NCBI RefSeq assembly: GCF_017948485.1
Contig: NZ_JAFFSX010000006.1
Span: 62,001 to 126,000 of the forward strand
Direction of reading: 5' to 3'
DNA length: 64,000 nucleotides
From: Streptomyces sp. GESEQ-35
Lineage (GTDB): Bacteria > Actinomycetota > Actinomycetes > Streptomycetales > Streptomycetaceae
In this document: positions 42,397 through 50,809 of the stretch, piece after piece
Layout of the letters: the number at the start of each line of letters is the position of its first letter
Position numbering within the stretch: position 1 is the stretch's first letter
Translations under genes and position numbers: made by a program
Notes under the pieces: model-generated
The model's input: only the letters and a program-made list of their open reading frames with translations
What the model was told of the DNA's origin: nothing
The model's database searches: none

Positions 42397-43932
42397 TCAG
42401 TACGCACGCCCCCGCATCCGCCGCCACCACATCAGCCCTCCGCCGATCAGCAGGATCCCGGCCGCGCCGGCGCCCGCCGAGGCGGCGATCAGGGTCGTGT
42501 CGTCGGCGCTGCCGGAGGCACCCGAGGGCTGGAGCGCGTCGCCCAGCTGGTTGCGGACGTCGTTGTCTCCGGTCGTGCCCTTCGCGAGCGGACCGCGCGA
42601 ACCCTCGGTCGGCAGTGCGACGTACGGGAAGGCCTTCTCGAAGTCCTTGTCGTTCTTGTCGACCGCGTCGCCCAAGTCGTTCTTGGAGCCGACCAGTTCA
42701 CCCTCGACGACCTGGAGCGAGGCATCGAGCACGTCGTCGGTCAGCCGACGCCCGTTCGGGAAGCCCGCGTTGTCGCCGTCGAGGACGCCGAGGCGCTTGG
42801 GCTCGGCGGCCGGCTTGATGGAGGTGTTGAGGCGCAGCTCCTCCGCCGGGCGTACGTTCGGCGGCTGGTTGAGCCCCTCGACGCCCTTGAGGAAGACATC
42901 GACGAGGTCGTTGCGCGGCTCGGCCGGAGCCTCGATCTTGTAGATCGCCTCGATGAGCTTGGGCAGCTCGGGGTTGGTCACGTTCTTCAGGAACTGCGCG
43001 TCGTTCCACGGCGAGTCCGCGTTGAACTTGTCCTTGTCCTTCAGCGGGTTGACGACCTCGTTCACCAGCGGGCTGCCGAGCCGCGACACCTGGGTGAACT
43101 GCCCCTTTGCGTTCTTGCGTTGGGTCGTCGACCAGATACCGACGATCGGCTGGTCGGCCGACTCGGCGATCATGTCCGTCGGGACCTGGAGGGCGATCGA
43201 GTTGACGTTGTAGCCCTTGAGCGTGTCATTGCCGACCTCGGAGAGGTTCCCGCCGTACAGCAGGTCGAAGACGCGCAGGTCCAGGAAGAACGGGTCGTCC
43301 GCCTGGCCGGCGAACGTCGTGGAGCCGCCCGCCAGTTCGTGCACGGCCTGGGACCGCAGCGTGGCGTAGTCCGGCATCGACGCCTTGCCGACGTTCGACG
43401 GAGCCACCGGCACGTCGTCCGCGACCTTCGTCTTCGACACCAGGTGCTGGTTCTTCAGCCGCAGCAGGTCGATGTCGTACGTCTGCGTGATGTTCAGGTC
43501 CGGGTCGTCCAGGCTCTCCACCGCACCGGTGTTGTACAGGAACGTCTTCTTGTTCTTCGTGTGCGTCTTGAAGGTGTAGCGGTACAGCAGCTCGCCCTGG
43601 GCGTCGCCGTTGTTGTCGATGTGGATGTCGTACTGGGCGTCCTCGGCGAACGTGAAGAAGTTCGGTCCGCCGGCCGGCTCCTCGAAGGGGATCCAGTTCG
43701 CGACGATCGTCGTCGTGTCCGGCTTGTCCGGGCTGACGAACGCGTACACATCCGTGTTGTCGTACTGCGGGGTCCCCGAGATCAGCGGGGCCTCCCGGTG
43801 GCTGGAGGCGGAGGCCGCCCCCGGTTCCAGCGTGGCCACGCCGGCGGCTGCGAGCGCCCCGGCGGCCAGCGCACCACATACGAGGGTCGCGATGCTCCTC
43901 GCGCCCACGCCGCTCCTGGAGATAGGTGTCAT
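42397..43932 (-). CDS. Exported, membrane-anchored DUF4331 protein
   Basis: 511 residues. An N-terminal signal helix (SIATLVCGALAAGALAAAGVATL) ends near ASASSHREAPLISGTPQYDNTDVYAFVSPD. SHREAPLI and the NTDVYAF motif mark the start of the DUF4331 domain, which covers most of the protein. The C-terminus has a helix (TTLIAASAGAGAAGILLIGGGLMWW) and basic tail, so the protein is anchored with its domain outside. No LPXTG motif is present. The function of DUF4331 is not established. GAGGACGG precedes the ATG. The gene faces an ECF-type promoter (43971-43997) matching that of the divergent sigma factor gene. Confidence 0.85.
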   Translation of the reverse strand: MTPISRSGVGARSIATLVCGALAAGALAAAGVATLEPGAASASSHREAPLISGTPQYDNTDVYAFVSPDKPDTTTIVANWIPFEEPAGGPNFFTFAEDAQYDIHIDNNGDAQGELLYRYTFKTHTKNKKTFLYNTGAVESLDDPDLNITQTYDIDLLRLKNQHLVSKTKVADDVPVAPSNVGKASMPDYATLRSQAVHELAGGSTTFAGQADDPFFLDLRVFDLLYGGNLSEVGNDTLKGYNVNSIALQVPTDMIAESADQPIVGIWSTTQRKNAKGQFTQVSRLGSPLVNEVVNPLKDKDKFNADSPWNDAQFLKNVTNPELPKLIEAIYKIEAPAEPRNDLVDVFLKGVEGLNQPPNVRPAEELRLNTSIKPAAEPKRLGVLDGDNAGFPNGRRLTDDVLDASLQVVEGELVGSKNDLGDAVDKNDKDFEKAFPYVALPTEGSRGPLAKGTTGDNDVRNQLGDALQPSGASGSADDTTLIAASAGAGAAGILLIGGGLMWWRRMRGRAY

Positions 43933-43970
43933 GCCGTCCGTCCTCAGTCCAACTTGCCTGACGCAGGGGG

Positions 43971-43997
43971 ATTCGACGCCGGTGACAGGGCGGATTG
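43971..43997 (-). promoter_or_regulatory. ECF sigma-type promoter of the DUF4331 operon
   Basis: Read leftward: -35 CAATCC (43997-43992), a 16-base spacer, and -10 CGAAT (43975-43971), about 40 bases before the DUF4331 start. The element matches that in front of the sigma factor gene in five of six -35 bases, all five -10 bases, and spacing. It also resembles the published M. tuberculosis SigK consensus (CCATCC, 16-17 bases, CCGAAT, from memory). Confidence 0.65.
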
Positions 43998-44061
43998 GTC
44001 GAACTTCAAAACAAAATTTCCCGCTGCCGGACCGGCGTTTTGGGCACGCTGATCCGTAACC

Positions 44062-44088
44062 CCATCCGGAGGTGGGTTCGTTGCGAAT
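44062..44088 (+). promoter_or_regulatory. ECF sigma-type autoregulatory promoter
   Basis: Read rightward: -35 CCATCC (44062-44067), a 16-base spacer, and -10 CGAAT (44084-44088), about 50 bases before the sigma factor GTG. It is the mirror partner of the promoter facing the DUF4331 operon. Confidence 0.7.
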
Positions 44089-44137
44089 ACCCCGTGGGAC
44101 GGGATCGGCCGCGTGCGGCCGAAGAGAGGGGGACCGG

Positions 44138-44680
44138 GTGGAGGCGGACGAGCTTCTGGTGCTCGTGGCGGGGGGTGACCAGAAGGCATTCGAGGAGCTG
44201 TACGCAGTGGTGTCCGGGCCGGTGTTCGGACTTGTCAGGCGAGTCGTACGGGACCCGGCCCAGTCCGAGGAGGTGGCCCAGGAGGTGCTGCTCGAACTCT
44301 GGCGGTCCGCCGGACGGTTCGACCCCGGCCGGGGCAGCGCCCTGTCCTGGGTCCTCACCCTCGCCCACCGTCGCGCCGTGGACCGGGTGCGCAGTGCCCG
44401 CGCGGCCGGCGAACGCGAGCAGCGCGAGGCACGCCGCTCCCACAGCCCTGCCTTCGACCAGGTCTCCGAGGAGGTCGAGGCCGGCCTCGAACGCGAGTGG
44501 GTACGCCGCTGCCTGGACCGCCTCACCGCGATCCAGCGCCAGTCCGTGACCCTCGCCTACTACGACGGCTACACGTACCGTGAAGTGGCCGAGCGGCTCT
44601 CCTTGCCGCTGGGCACGGTGAAGACGCGTATGCGCGACGGACTGACCCGGCTGCGCGAGTGCCTGGGAGGTGTCGCATGA
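44138..44680 (+). CDS. ECF RNA polymerase sigma factor, SigK-like
   Basis: 180 residues. Region 2 covers AFEELYAVVSGPVFGLVRRVVRDPAQSEEVAQEVLLELWRSAGRFDPGRGSALSWVLTLAHRRAVDRVRS. Region 4 covers LTAIQRQSVTLAYYDGYTYREVAERLSLPLGTVKTRMRDGLTRLRE, a clear helix-turn-helix that reads the -35. The sequence style is that of the ECF19/SigK group. The GTG at 44138 has GAGAGGGGG upstream; a GTG at 44072 would lie inside the predicted promoter. The stop overlaps the anti-sigma ATG (ATGA). It probably transcribes itself and the divergent DUF4331-TPR-NicO operon. Confidence 0.9.
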   Translation: MEADELLVLVAGGDQKAFEELYAVVSGPVFGLVRRVVRDPAQSEEVAQEVLLELWRSAGRFDPGRGSALSWVLTLAHRRAVDRVRSARAAGEREQREARRSHSPAFDQVSEEVEAGLEREWVRRCLDRLTAIQRQSVTLAYYDGYTYREVAERLSLPLGTVKTRMRDGLTRLRECLGGVA

Positions 44681-45507
44681 GCATCCTCCGTCGTCTGTTC
44701 CGCGGCGAGAACATCCACTCCCTGGCCGCTCCGTATGCGCTCGACGCCCTGGAACCGGGAGAGCGCGTGCGCTTCGAGAAGCACCTCAAGAACTGCGACA
44801 CCTGCGCCGCCGAGGTGCGCACCCTCTCCGAGGACGCCGTCCGCCTCGCCTGGTCGACCGCCGCCCCGGCGCCGGCCGCGATGCGCGATCGGGTGCTGGC
44901 CGCCGTACGCACGATTCCGCAGGAGCCCGCCGCACAGGCCGCCTGGACCGAGCCCGCACGCGCGCGTACGACGCAGCTGCCGCCCCATGTCTGGGGAACC
45001 GAGCCGCCCCCGTCGCGCGCTCGTGCGCCCCGGCGCCCCCTGTTCGTCCCCTTCGCGACGGCCACCGCCGCCGCGGCCCTCGTCGTCGCCGCGCTCTTCG
45101 CCGTGCAGGCCAGTCAGACACAGGACCAGCTGGACGCCCAGCGGGCGCAGGCGCGTGAGATCGCCCACGTTCTCGCGGCACCGGACGCGCGCGCGAGCAC
45201 CGGACAGGATTCCCAGGGCCGAAGTATCGGAGTGATCGCCTCCGCATCGGAGGGAGGCGCGGTGGTCACCCTCAGCGGCTACGGCGGCCTGCCGAGCGGC
45301 AGTGTGCACCAACTGTGGCTCATGCGCCCCGATGCGCAACCGCGCTCCCTCGGGCTCTTCGACGGCGACACGCCCTTGGTCGCGTCCGGCCTGGACAAGT
45401 CCTCGACGTCACTGGCTGTGACCGTCGAGCCGGACGGGGGGTCTGAGCAGCCCACTACCCAGCCGGTTGTCCAACTCGCCCTGAAATCGGTTGGATTCGG
45501 AGAGTGA
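44677..45507 (+). CDS. Membrane zinc-finger anti-sigma factor (RskA-like)
   Basis: 276 residues. The N-terminal anti-sigma domain has IHSLAAPYALDALEPGERVRFEKHLKNCDTC, with the H-x3-C-x2-C zinc pattern in EKHLKNCDTCAAEV. One transmembrane helix (FATATAAAALVVAALFAVQA, near residues 130-150) follows. The outer part is an RskA C-terminal domain (VVTLSGYGGLPSGSVHQLWLMRPDAQPRSLGLF). It should hold the coupled sigma factor inactive at the membrane until the outer domain senses a signal and regulated proteolysis releases the sigma factor. It is coupled by a four-base overlap. Confidence 0.9.
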   Translation: MSILRRLFRGENIHSLAAPYALDALEPGERVRFEKHLKNCDTCAAEVRTLSEDAVRLAWSTAAPAPAAMRDRVLAAVRTIPQEPAAQAAWTEPARARTTQLPPHVWGTEPPPSRARAPRRPLFVPFATATAAAALVVAALFAVQASQTQDQLDAQRAQAREIAHVLAAPDARASTGQDSQGRSIGVIASASEGGAVVTLSGYGGLPSGSVHQLWLMRPDAQPRSLGLFDGDTPLVASGLDKSSTSLAVTVEPDGGSEQPTTQPVVQLALKSVGFGE

Positions 45508-45633
45508 TCGAAGACGAGTCGTCAACCCCCTTACGGGGAAGGTGAATCCTGTGACCGCGATACACGAGTGCCCCATGGGGGCGATAGGGTTACCCTGCCC
45601 GGGCCGGGTGGACTCGTACGGGTGGGGAGTGAC

Positions 45634-45900
45634 ATGGAACAGATAGTGCGCAGCAGGGCAAGGGTCCCTGCGATCACGTGCGGAACCAGCGCGACCAGTT
45701 CGCGCCTCGATCGCCATCTCTCGGTGCTGGGCGGTCCTGTCGTCCCGCAGCGCGAGACGGCCGAGGCGACCTTGCTGATGCGCGAGCTGACCACACGTGA
45801 CACCACGCAGGAACGCAGCGCCAGGGGCAAGAGGGTGAGCCGGGTCTCGCTCTTCGCGCCGCTGCGCCGGCTGCGCCGTTCGCTGTTCGGTGACCGCTGA
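45634..45900 (+). CDS. Small basic hypothetical protein
   Basis: 88 residues, MEQIVRSRARVPAITCG to RLRRSLFGDR. The sequence has no membrane segment, is basic at the C-terminus (LFAPLRRLRRSLFGDR) and has a Ser/Thr-rich centre. GGGGAG lies six bases before the ATG, and codon bias in the frame is Streptomyces-like. I do not recognise the family. It lies behind the anti-sigma gene with a 126-bp gap, so co-regulation is uncertain. Confidence 0.6.
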   Translation: MEQIVRSRARVPAITCGTSATSSRLDRHLSVLGGPVVPQRETAEATLLMRELTTRDTTQERSARGKRVSRVSLFAPLRRLRRSLFGDR

Positions 45901-45941
45901 GCGACACCGCGCTTCTCGAGACCGTTCATCGAGGCCCGCGC

Positions 45942-47132
45942 TCAGGCCGCCACACCGTCCCGGCGCAACGCTGCGATCTCGTCGTCCGTCATCCCCACGG
46001 CATGCAGCAACGCCTCGGTGTGCTCCCCGAGCGCGGGCACGGCTCCCATCCGTGCCTCGTCCCCGCCCGGCATGGTGATGGGCGGCAGCAGCGCACGTAG
46101 CGGCCCCACCGGCGACCCCACCTCCCGCCACCGCTCCCTGGCCGCCAGCTGCGGATGCTCCGCCACCTCCCGTACGTCCCTCAGCCGTGCGCACGCGATC
46201 CCGGCACCCTCCAGTCGCGCCACGGCCGCCTCGGGGTCCAGTACGGCCAGCGCTTTCGCGACGACCGCGTCCGTACGCTCCCGGTTCGCCACCCGCGCCG
46301 CGTTCGTCGCGTACGCCGGATCGGTCCCCAACTCCGGTCGGTTCAGCACCTGTTCGGCCAGCCGCCGCCACTCCCGGTCGTTCTGCACCGACAGCAGCAC
46401 CCTCCCGCCGTCCGCCGTCGGATAGGCGTCGTACGGCGCGATGACGGCGTGCGCGAGCCCCGTGCGCGCCGGGGGTGTGCCGTCGTGCATCACATGGTGC
46501 AGTGGATGCCCCATCCACTCCGCGAGCGCGTCCAGCATGGACACCTCGACCGGCCCGCCGCGGCCCGTCGTCCCCCGCCGCACCAGCGCCGCGAGGACGC
46601 CCGAGAAGGCGTACATGGCCGCCGCGATGTCCGCCGCCGGAATCCCCGCCTTCACCGGCTGCTCCGGCGTCCCCGTGACCGACACCAGCCCCGCCTCGCA
46701 CTGCACGAGCATGTCGTACGCCCGCTTGTCCGCGTACGGCCCCGACGCCCCGTACCCGGAGATGTCCACGGCGACCAGCCGCGGGTGCGCGGCGCACAGC
46801 GTCGCCGCGTCGAGTCCGAGCCGGGCGGCGGCTCCCTGGGCGAGGTTCTGCACGAACACGTCCGCGTCCGCCACCAGCCGCCGCACGACATCGAGCCCGC
46901 GCGGGTCCTTCAGGTCGAGGGCGACGGACTCCTTGCCCCGGTTGCACCACACGAAGTGCGAGGCGAGCCCGCGCGCGGCGGTGTCGTAGCCGCGGGCGAA
47001 GTCACCGCCGTCGATCCGCTCGACCTTGATGACCCGGGCACCCAGGTCGGCGAGCTGGCGGGTGGCGAACGGGGCGGCGACGGCCTGTTCGACGGCGACC
47101 ACGGTGATGCCTTCGAGGGGAAGGGGCTCCAT
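45942..47132 (-). CDS. CaiB/BaiF family CoA transferase
   Basis: About 396 residues, the full family length. The start LPLEGITVVAVEQAVAAPFATRQLADLGARVIKVER is characteristic of class III CoA transferases. The motif NRGKESVALDLKDPRG and the region VEVSMLDALAEWMGH, which contains the catalytic Asp in the usual position, follow. These enzymes move CoA between organic acids (formyl-CoA, carnitine, succinyl-CoA types). The acid here is unknown because no degradation operon surrounds it. ATG 47132 and an upstream ATG at 47144 are both possible. Confidence 0.88.
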   Translation of the reverse strand: MEPLPLEGITVVAVEQAVAAPFATRQLADLGARVIKVERIDGGDFARGYDTAARGLASHFVWCNRGKESVALDLKDPRGLDVVRRLVADADVFVQNLAQGAAARLGLDAATLCAAHPRLVAVDISGYGASGPYADKRAYDMLVQCEAGLVSVTGTPEQPVKAGIPAADIAAAMYAFSGVLAALVRRGTTGRGGPVEVSMLDALAEWMGHPLHHVMHDGTPPARTGLAHAVIAPYDAYPTADGGRVLLSVQNDREWRRLAEQVLNRPELGTDPAYATNAARVANRERTDAVVAKALAVLDPEAAVARLEGAGIACARLRDVREVAEHPQLAARERWREVGSPVGPLRALLPPITMPGGDEARMGAVPALGEHTEALLHAVGMTDDEIAALRRDGVAA

Positions 47133-47290
47133 GCCGTGGATCATGACCCACGGGTGGGGCTCCGCGAAACACCTTGCGTAACACCTTTGTCATGCACGGA
47201 TGTTGACGGGGCAATGTTCCGGGTCCAGTGTGCTGATCGTTTGCACGTTTCATGTGGCTGATACACCGATCCTCACCGCCGGAGGTGCGT

Positions 47291-49018
47291 GTGTGCGACC
47301 TGCACGATCAGCATGACCACGAGACAATAGGTGCGAGCGGCCACGGACTGAGCCGCCGCCGCATCATGCAGCTGCTGGGCGCGGCCGGCGTCACGACCGC
47401 CGTACTGGCCGCCGAGGCCGACCCTGTGATGGCGGCCTCGGCCGACACCACTGTGTCCGCGTACGAGGCGCCCACCGGCCTGGCCCAGGACAGCCCCGCC
47501 AAGACGTCGGCACTGGCCTGGATCAAGGACCAGGCCACCCGGATCACCGGTCTCAACTCCGAGATCTGGGAGAACGCCGAGCTCAGCCTGCGCGAGTGGG
47601 AGTCGTCGCTCGCCGAGGCCGGCTTCCTCGAAAGGGCCGGATTCGAGGTCGAGTTCGGCACGGCAGGCTTCCCGACGGCGTTCACCGCGACCTTCTCGTA
47701 CGGCAAGGGCGGCCCCGTCCTCGGCTTCAGCGGCGAGTACGACGCCCTGCCCGGTCTCTCGCAGAACAAGGGCGTCGGCCACCACGATCCGCGCGAGTAC
47801 GTCCATGACCCGTTCGCGCCCAGCTACGGCCCTGGCCACGGCTGCGGGCACAGCGCCCTCGGCACGGCGGCAGCGGCAGCCGCGGCGGCCGTCGCGCAGG
47901 CCGCGAAGAAGCACAGGCTGCCCATCACCGTGAAGTTCTTCGGCTCGACCGCCGAGGAGACCCTGATCGGCAAGACATACGCGGTCAGCAAGGGCGTGTA
48001 CGACGGGCTGGACGCGTTCCTCGACTGGCACCCCTCGACCGCGAACGCCACCGGCTGGGGCACGACCAACGCCATGACCGCCGTGACCTTCACGTTCCTG
48101 GGGGTGGCCGGCCACGGAGGTACCCCGCTCGGCAACAAGAGCGCGTTGGACGCGGCCGTGATGATGGCGACGATGTCGGAGTTCCTGCGCGAGGAGAACC
48201 TGGCGCCGAGCGGGCGCCTCCACTGGGTGATCAACAACGGCGGCGACATCCCGAACGTGACACCGGAGATCGCCGAGATCTCGTACTACGTCCGCGAAGG
48301 CAGCCCCGCCCGGGTCCAGGTCCTGCTCGACAAAGTGATCGCCGTGTCGGAGGCGGCGGCGAAGGCCTCGCAGACGAAGGTGCAGCACCGGATCACCTCC
48401 GCTTGCTGGAACCAGATGCCCAACAAGGCGTTCGCCGAGCTGATGCACGACAACATGCAGCAGCTTGGGCCGCCCGAATTCACCGACGAGGCACAGGAGT
48501 TGGCGAAGGAGCTCCAGGAGTCCCTGGGGCTGCCGCAGAAGGGCATGCACGCCGAGATCGCCGAGCTGACCGCGCCCAACCCCGTGTTCATGGGCGGCGG
48601 TTCAACCGATGTGGCCGACATCAGCTGGAACGTGCCGACCGTCTCGATGGGTGCCGCGCTCGCTCCGATCGGCTCCAAGATGCACACCTGGTCCACCGCG
48701 TCCTGCGCCGCGGCCGCCCCCGGCCAGGCGGCCGTGCTCGCCGCCGCCCGGTATCTGGCGGCGACGGCGATGGACCTGGTCACCCAGCCCGAGCGACTGA
48801 AGGCGATCAAGGACGAGTTCGCGGAGCGGACCGAGGGCGTCGAGTGGAAAACGGCTCTGCCGGACGGCTATGAGCCGCCGATGTACGAACCGCCGGAGTG
48901 GTTCCTGAAGAAGACCGGTCAGAAGTGGCCGCCCGAGAACATCACCTGGCCGCCGAAGCGGGTCGTGTCGCAGGAGAAGTTCGCGTCGCTCGGACCCGAA
49001 CTGGCCCCGCAGAAGTAG
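47291..49018 (+). CDS. Tat-exported M20 family amidohydrolase (AbgB-like)
   Basis: 575 residues. The N-terminus carries a twin-arginine signal, LSRRRIMQLLGAAGVTTAVLA. The M20 peptidase core follows: GFSGEYDALPGLSQNKG, the metal-binding GPGHGCGHSALGTAAAAA, KFFGSTAEETLIGK (catalytic and bridging Glu) and the dimerisation insert with FLGVAGHGGTPLGNKSALDA. The layout resembles aminobenzoyl-glutamate hydrolase subunit B and indole-acetyl amidohydrolases. The C-terminal 70 residues are Pro-rich (YEPPMYEPPEWFLKK). GTG 47291 was chosen because GGAGG lies five bases upstream. The substrate is unknown. Confidence 0.87.
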   Translation: MCDLHDQHDHETIGASGHGLSRRRIMQLLGAAGVTTAVLAAEADPVMAASADTTVSAYEAPTGLAQDSPAKTSALAWIKDQATRITGLNSEIWENAELSLREWESSLAEAGFLERAGFEVEFGTAGFPTAFTATFSYGKGGPVLGFSGEYDALPGLSQNKGVGHHDPREYVHDPFAPSYGPGHGCGHSALGTAAAAAAAAVAQAAKKHRLPITVKFFGSTAEETLIGKTYAVSKGVYDGLDAFLDWHPSTANATGWGTTNAMTAVTFTFLGVAGHGGTPLGNKSALDAAVMMATMSEFLREENLAPSGRLHWVINNGGDIPNVTPEIAEISYYVREGSPARVQVLLDKVIAVSEAAAKASQTKVQHRITSACWNQMPNKAFAELMHDNMQQLGPPEFTDEAQELAKELQESLGLPQKGMHAEIAELTAPNPVFMGGGSTDVADISWNVPTVSMGAALAPIGSKMHTWSTASCAAAAPGQAAVLAAARYLAATAMDLVTQPERLKAIKDEFAERTEGVEWKTALPDGYEPPMYEPPEWFLKKTGQKWPPENITWPPKRVVSQEKFASLGPELAPQK

Positions 49019-49022
49019 CCGT

Positions 49023-49805
49023 TCACCGCTCGCCGTGCGCGTACCGTCGTACGGCGAGCGGCCCGAAGACGGCGATCAGCACCGCGCACCAGGCCAGTGA
49101 GCCCGCCACGGGATGCGCCACCGGCCAGGCGGAGCCCTCCGGTATCGGAGCGTTGCCGAAGAGATCACGCAGGGCCGTGGTCACGGCGCTGAGCGGGTTC
49201 CACTCGGCGACCGTGCGCAGCCAGCCCGGCAGATTGCCGGTGGGGATGTAGGCGTTGGACAGCAGCGGCAGCATGAACGTCGCGCTGCCGAGCTGACCGG
49301 CGGCCTCCTCGCTCCGGGACAGCAGCCCGAGGAAGATCCCGACCCAGGTGCAGGCGAACCGGAACAGCAGCAGCAGTCCGACGGCGGCGGCCGCTTCGAG
49401 CGCCGGCCCCTCGATGCGCCAGCCCACCAGGAGCCCGACGAGCAGAAACGGCACCGTCCCGACGGCCGTGACGACGAGGTCGGCGACCGCCTGACCGAGC
49501 GGTACGGCCGCCCGGCTCATCGGCAGGGTGCGGAGGCGGTCCGTCACACCCCGGTGCGAGTCCTGGGCCGCCTGGAACATTCCGGTCATGATCCCGTTGG
49601 CCGCGGTCGCCACCAGCAGCCCCGGTACGAGGAAGGAGCGGTACTCCGCGCCCGGCATGGCGAGGGCGCTGCCGAAGACGTAGCCGAAGAACAGCAGCAT
49701 CGTGATCGGCATGGTCTGGGTGAGGATCACCAGCGCCGGGTTGTTGCGCACCCGCCGCAGCTGACGGCCGAGCATGGCGGTGCCGTCGAACGCGAGGGTG
49801 CTCAT
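49023..49805 (-). CDS. DrrB-like ABC-2 transporter permease
   Basis: 260 residues with six predicted helices, the ABC2_membrane fold. RQLRRVRNNPALVILTQTMPITMLLFFGYVFG is the typical start and GVTDRLRTLPMSRAAVPLGQAVADL the conserved coupling region. It ends with SAWPVAHPVAGSLAWCAVLIAVFGPLAVRRY. It partners the ATPase encoded just upstream, with an ATGA overlap. Such pairs export drugs or lipophilic metabolites. Confidence 0.9.
   Translation of the reverse strand: MSTLAFDGTAMLGRQLRRVRNNPALVILTQTMPITMLLFFGYVFGSALAMPGAEYRSFLVPGLLVATAANGIMTGMFQAAQDSHRGVTDRLRTLPMSRAAVPLGQAVADLVVTAVGTVPFLLVGLLVGWRIEGPALEAAAAVGLLLLFRFACTWVGIFLGLLSRSEEAAGQLGSATFMLPLLSNAYIPTGNLPGWLRTVAEWNPLSAVTTALRDLFGNAPIPEGSAWPVAHPVAGSLAWCAVLIAVFGPLAVRRYAHGER
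49026..49061. terminator. Bidirectional terminator at the amidohydrolase/ABC permease junction
   Basis: CCGCTCGCCGT (49026-49036) and its complement (49051-49061) form an 11-bp stem. It starts seven bases behind the amidohydrolase stop and lies inside the last codons of the converging permease gene. The two genes are only four bases apart. Confidence 0.65.
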
Positions 49806-50746
49806 GCCACCAGCTCCTTGCTGCCGGTCAGGCGCAGGAAGACGTCGTCGAGACTCGGTGGCCGCAGGCTCGCGTCGAGCAACGGCACACCCGCGGCGTC
49901 GAGTTCGCGGACGAGACGGGGAACGGTGAGGGTCGGGTCGGCGGTGACCGCGCCGACGGCGTTGCGTTCGTGGTCGAACGACGGTTCGCTGACGGTGAGT
50001 TGGTCCAGGACGGCGGCGGCGTCGGTCAGGGCGCCGGCGTGGGCGACGACGATCTCGGCGTACGAGCCGATGAGCGCCTTGAGTTGAGCGGGGGAGCCGG
50101 TGTGTGCCACCCGCCCGTGGTCCACCAGGGCTATGTCGTCGGCGAGTTGATCGGCCTCCTCCAGATACTGCGTGGTGAGCAGCACGGTCGTACCGTCCGC
50201 CCTGAGGTCGCGCACGGCGTCCCAGATCCGGTTGCGGCTGGCCGGGTCCAGGCCGGTGGTGGGCTCGTCGAGGAAGAGCACGTCGGGGCGGCGGATCAGG
50301 CTTGCCGCCAGGTCGAGGCGGCGGCGCATCCCGCCCGAGTAGGTGGACGCGGGACGGTCGGCGGCCTCGGTCAGCTCAAAGCGGTCGAGCAGCTCGCCCG
50401 CCCGGGCCGCCGGCCCTCGCACCCGGTGCAGCCGCGCGAACAGCCGCAGGTTCTCCCGTCCGGTGAGGTCCCCGTCGACCGATGCGTACTGCCCGGTGAC
50501 GCCGATCCTGCGGCGTACGGCGGCCGCCTCCCGTACGAGATCGTGCCCCGCGATCCGGGCCGAGCCCGCGTCGGGGCGCAGCAGTGTGGTGAGCAGCCGG
50601 ACGGCGGTGGTCTTGCCCGCCCCGTTGGGCCCGAGGACTCCGCAGACCGTGCCCCGCGCGACGGCCAGGTCCAGCCCGCGCAGGGCGTGAACCGTCCCGA
50701 ACCGCTTCTCCAGACCTTCACTAAGTACAGCGTACGTAGAAGTCAT
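49802..50746 (-). CDS. DrrA-like ABC transporter ATPase
   Basis: 314 residues. Walker A VLGPNGAGKTTAVRLL, Q-loop GVTGQYASVD, signature STYSGGMRRRLDLAASL, Walker B VLFLDEPTTGLDP and switch His region TVLLTTQYLEEADQLADD. The C-terminal extension with LRPPSLDDVFLRLTG is typical of daunorubicin-resistance type ATPases. ATG 50746 was chosen over an upstream GTG-type extension. The start lies seven bases inside the inverted operator region, which extends to 50725, so the TetR protein encoded divergently should repress it. Confidence 0.9.
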   Translation of the reverse strand: MTSTYAVLSEGLEKRFGTVHALRGLDLAVARGTVCGVLGPNGAGKTTAVRLLTTLLRPDAGSARIAGHDLVREAAAVRRRIGVTGQYASVDGDLTGRENLRLFARLHRVRGPAARAGELLDRFELTEAADRPASTYSGGMRRRLDLAASLIRRPDVLFLDEPTTGLDPASRNRIWDAVRDLRADGTTVLLTTQYLEEADQLADDIALVDHGRVAHTGSPAQLKALIGSYAEIVVAHAGALTDAAAVLDQLTVSEPSFDHERNAVGAVTADPTLTVPRLVRELDAAGVPLLDASLRPPSLDDVFLRLTGSKELVA

Positions 50747-50781
50747 GAGTCGACCATAGCGCACTACGTACGCTGTACGTA
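50725..50781. promoter_or_regulatory. Two TetR operator boxes between the ABC exporter and tetR
   Basis: GTACAGCGTACGTAG (50725-50739) and its exact complement (50764-50778) flank 24 bases. Each box is itself a TACGTA-CGCTG-TACGTA-type palindrome, perfect in the right box (50765-50781) and with one mismatch in the left. The left box covers the first codons of the ABC ATPase gene, the right box precedes tetR. Confidence 0.8.
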
Positions 50782-50809
50782 ACTAGGATGGTGGTCGAGG
50801 TGATGATCG

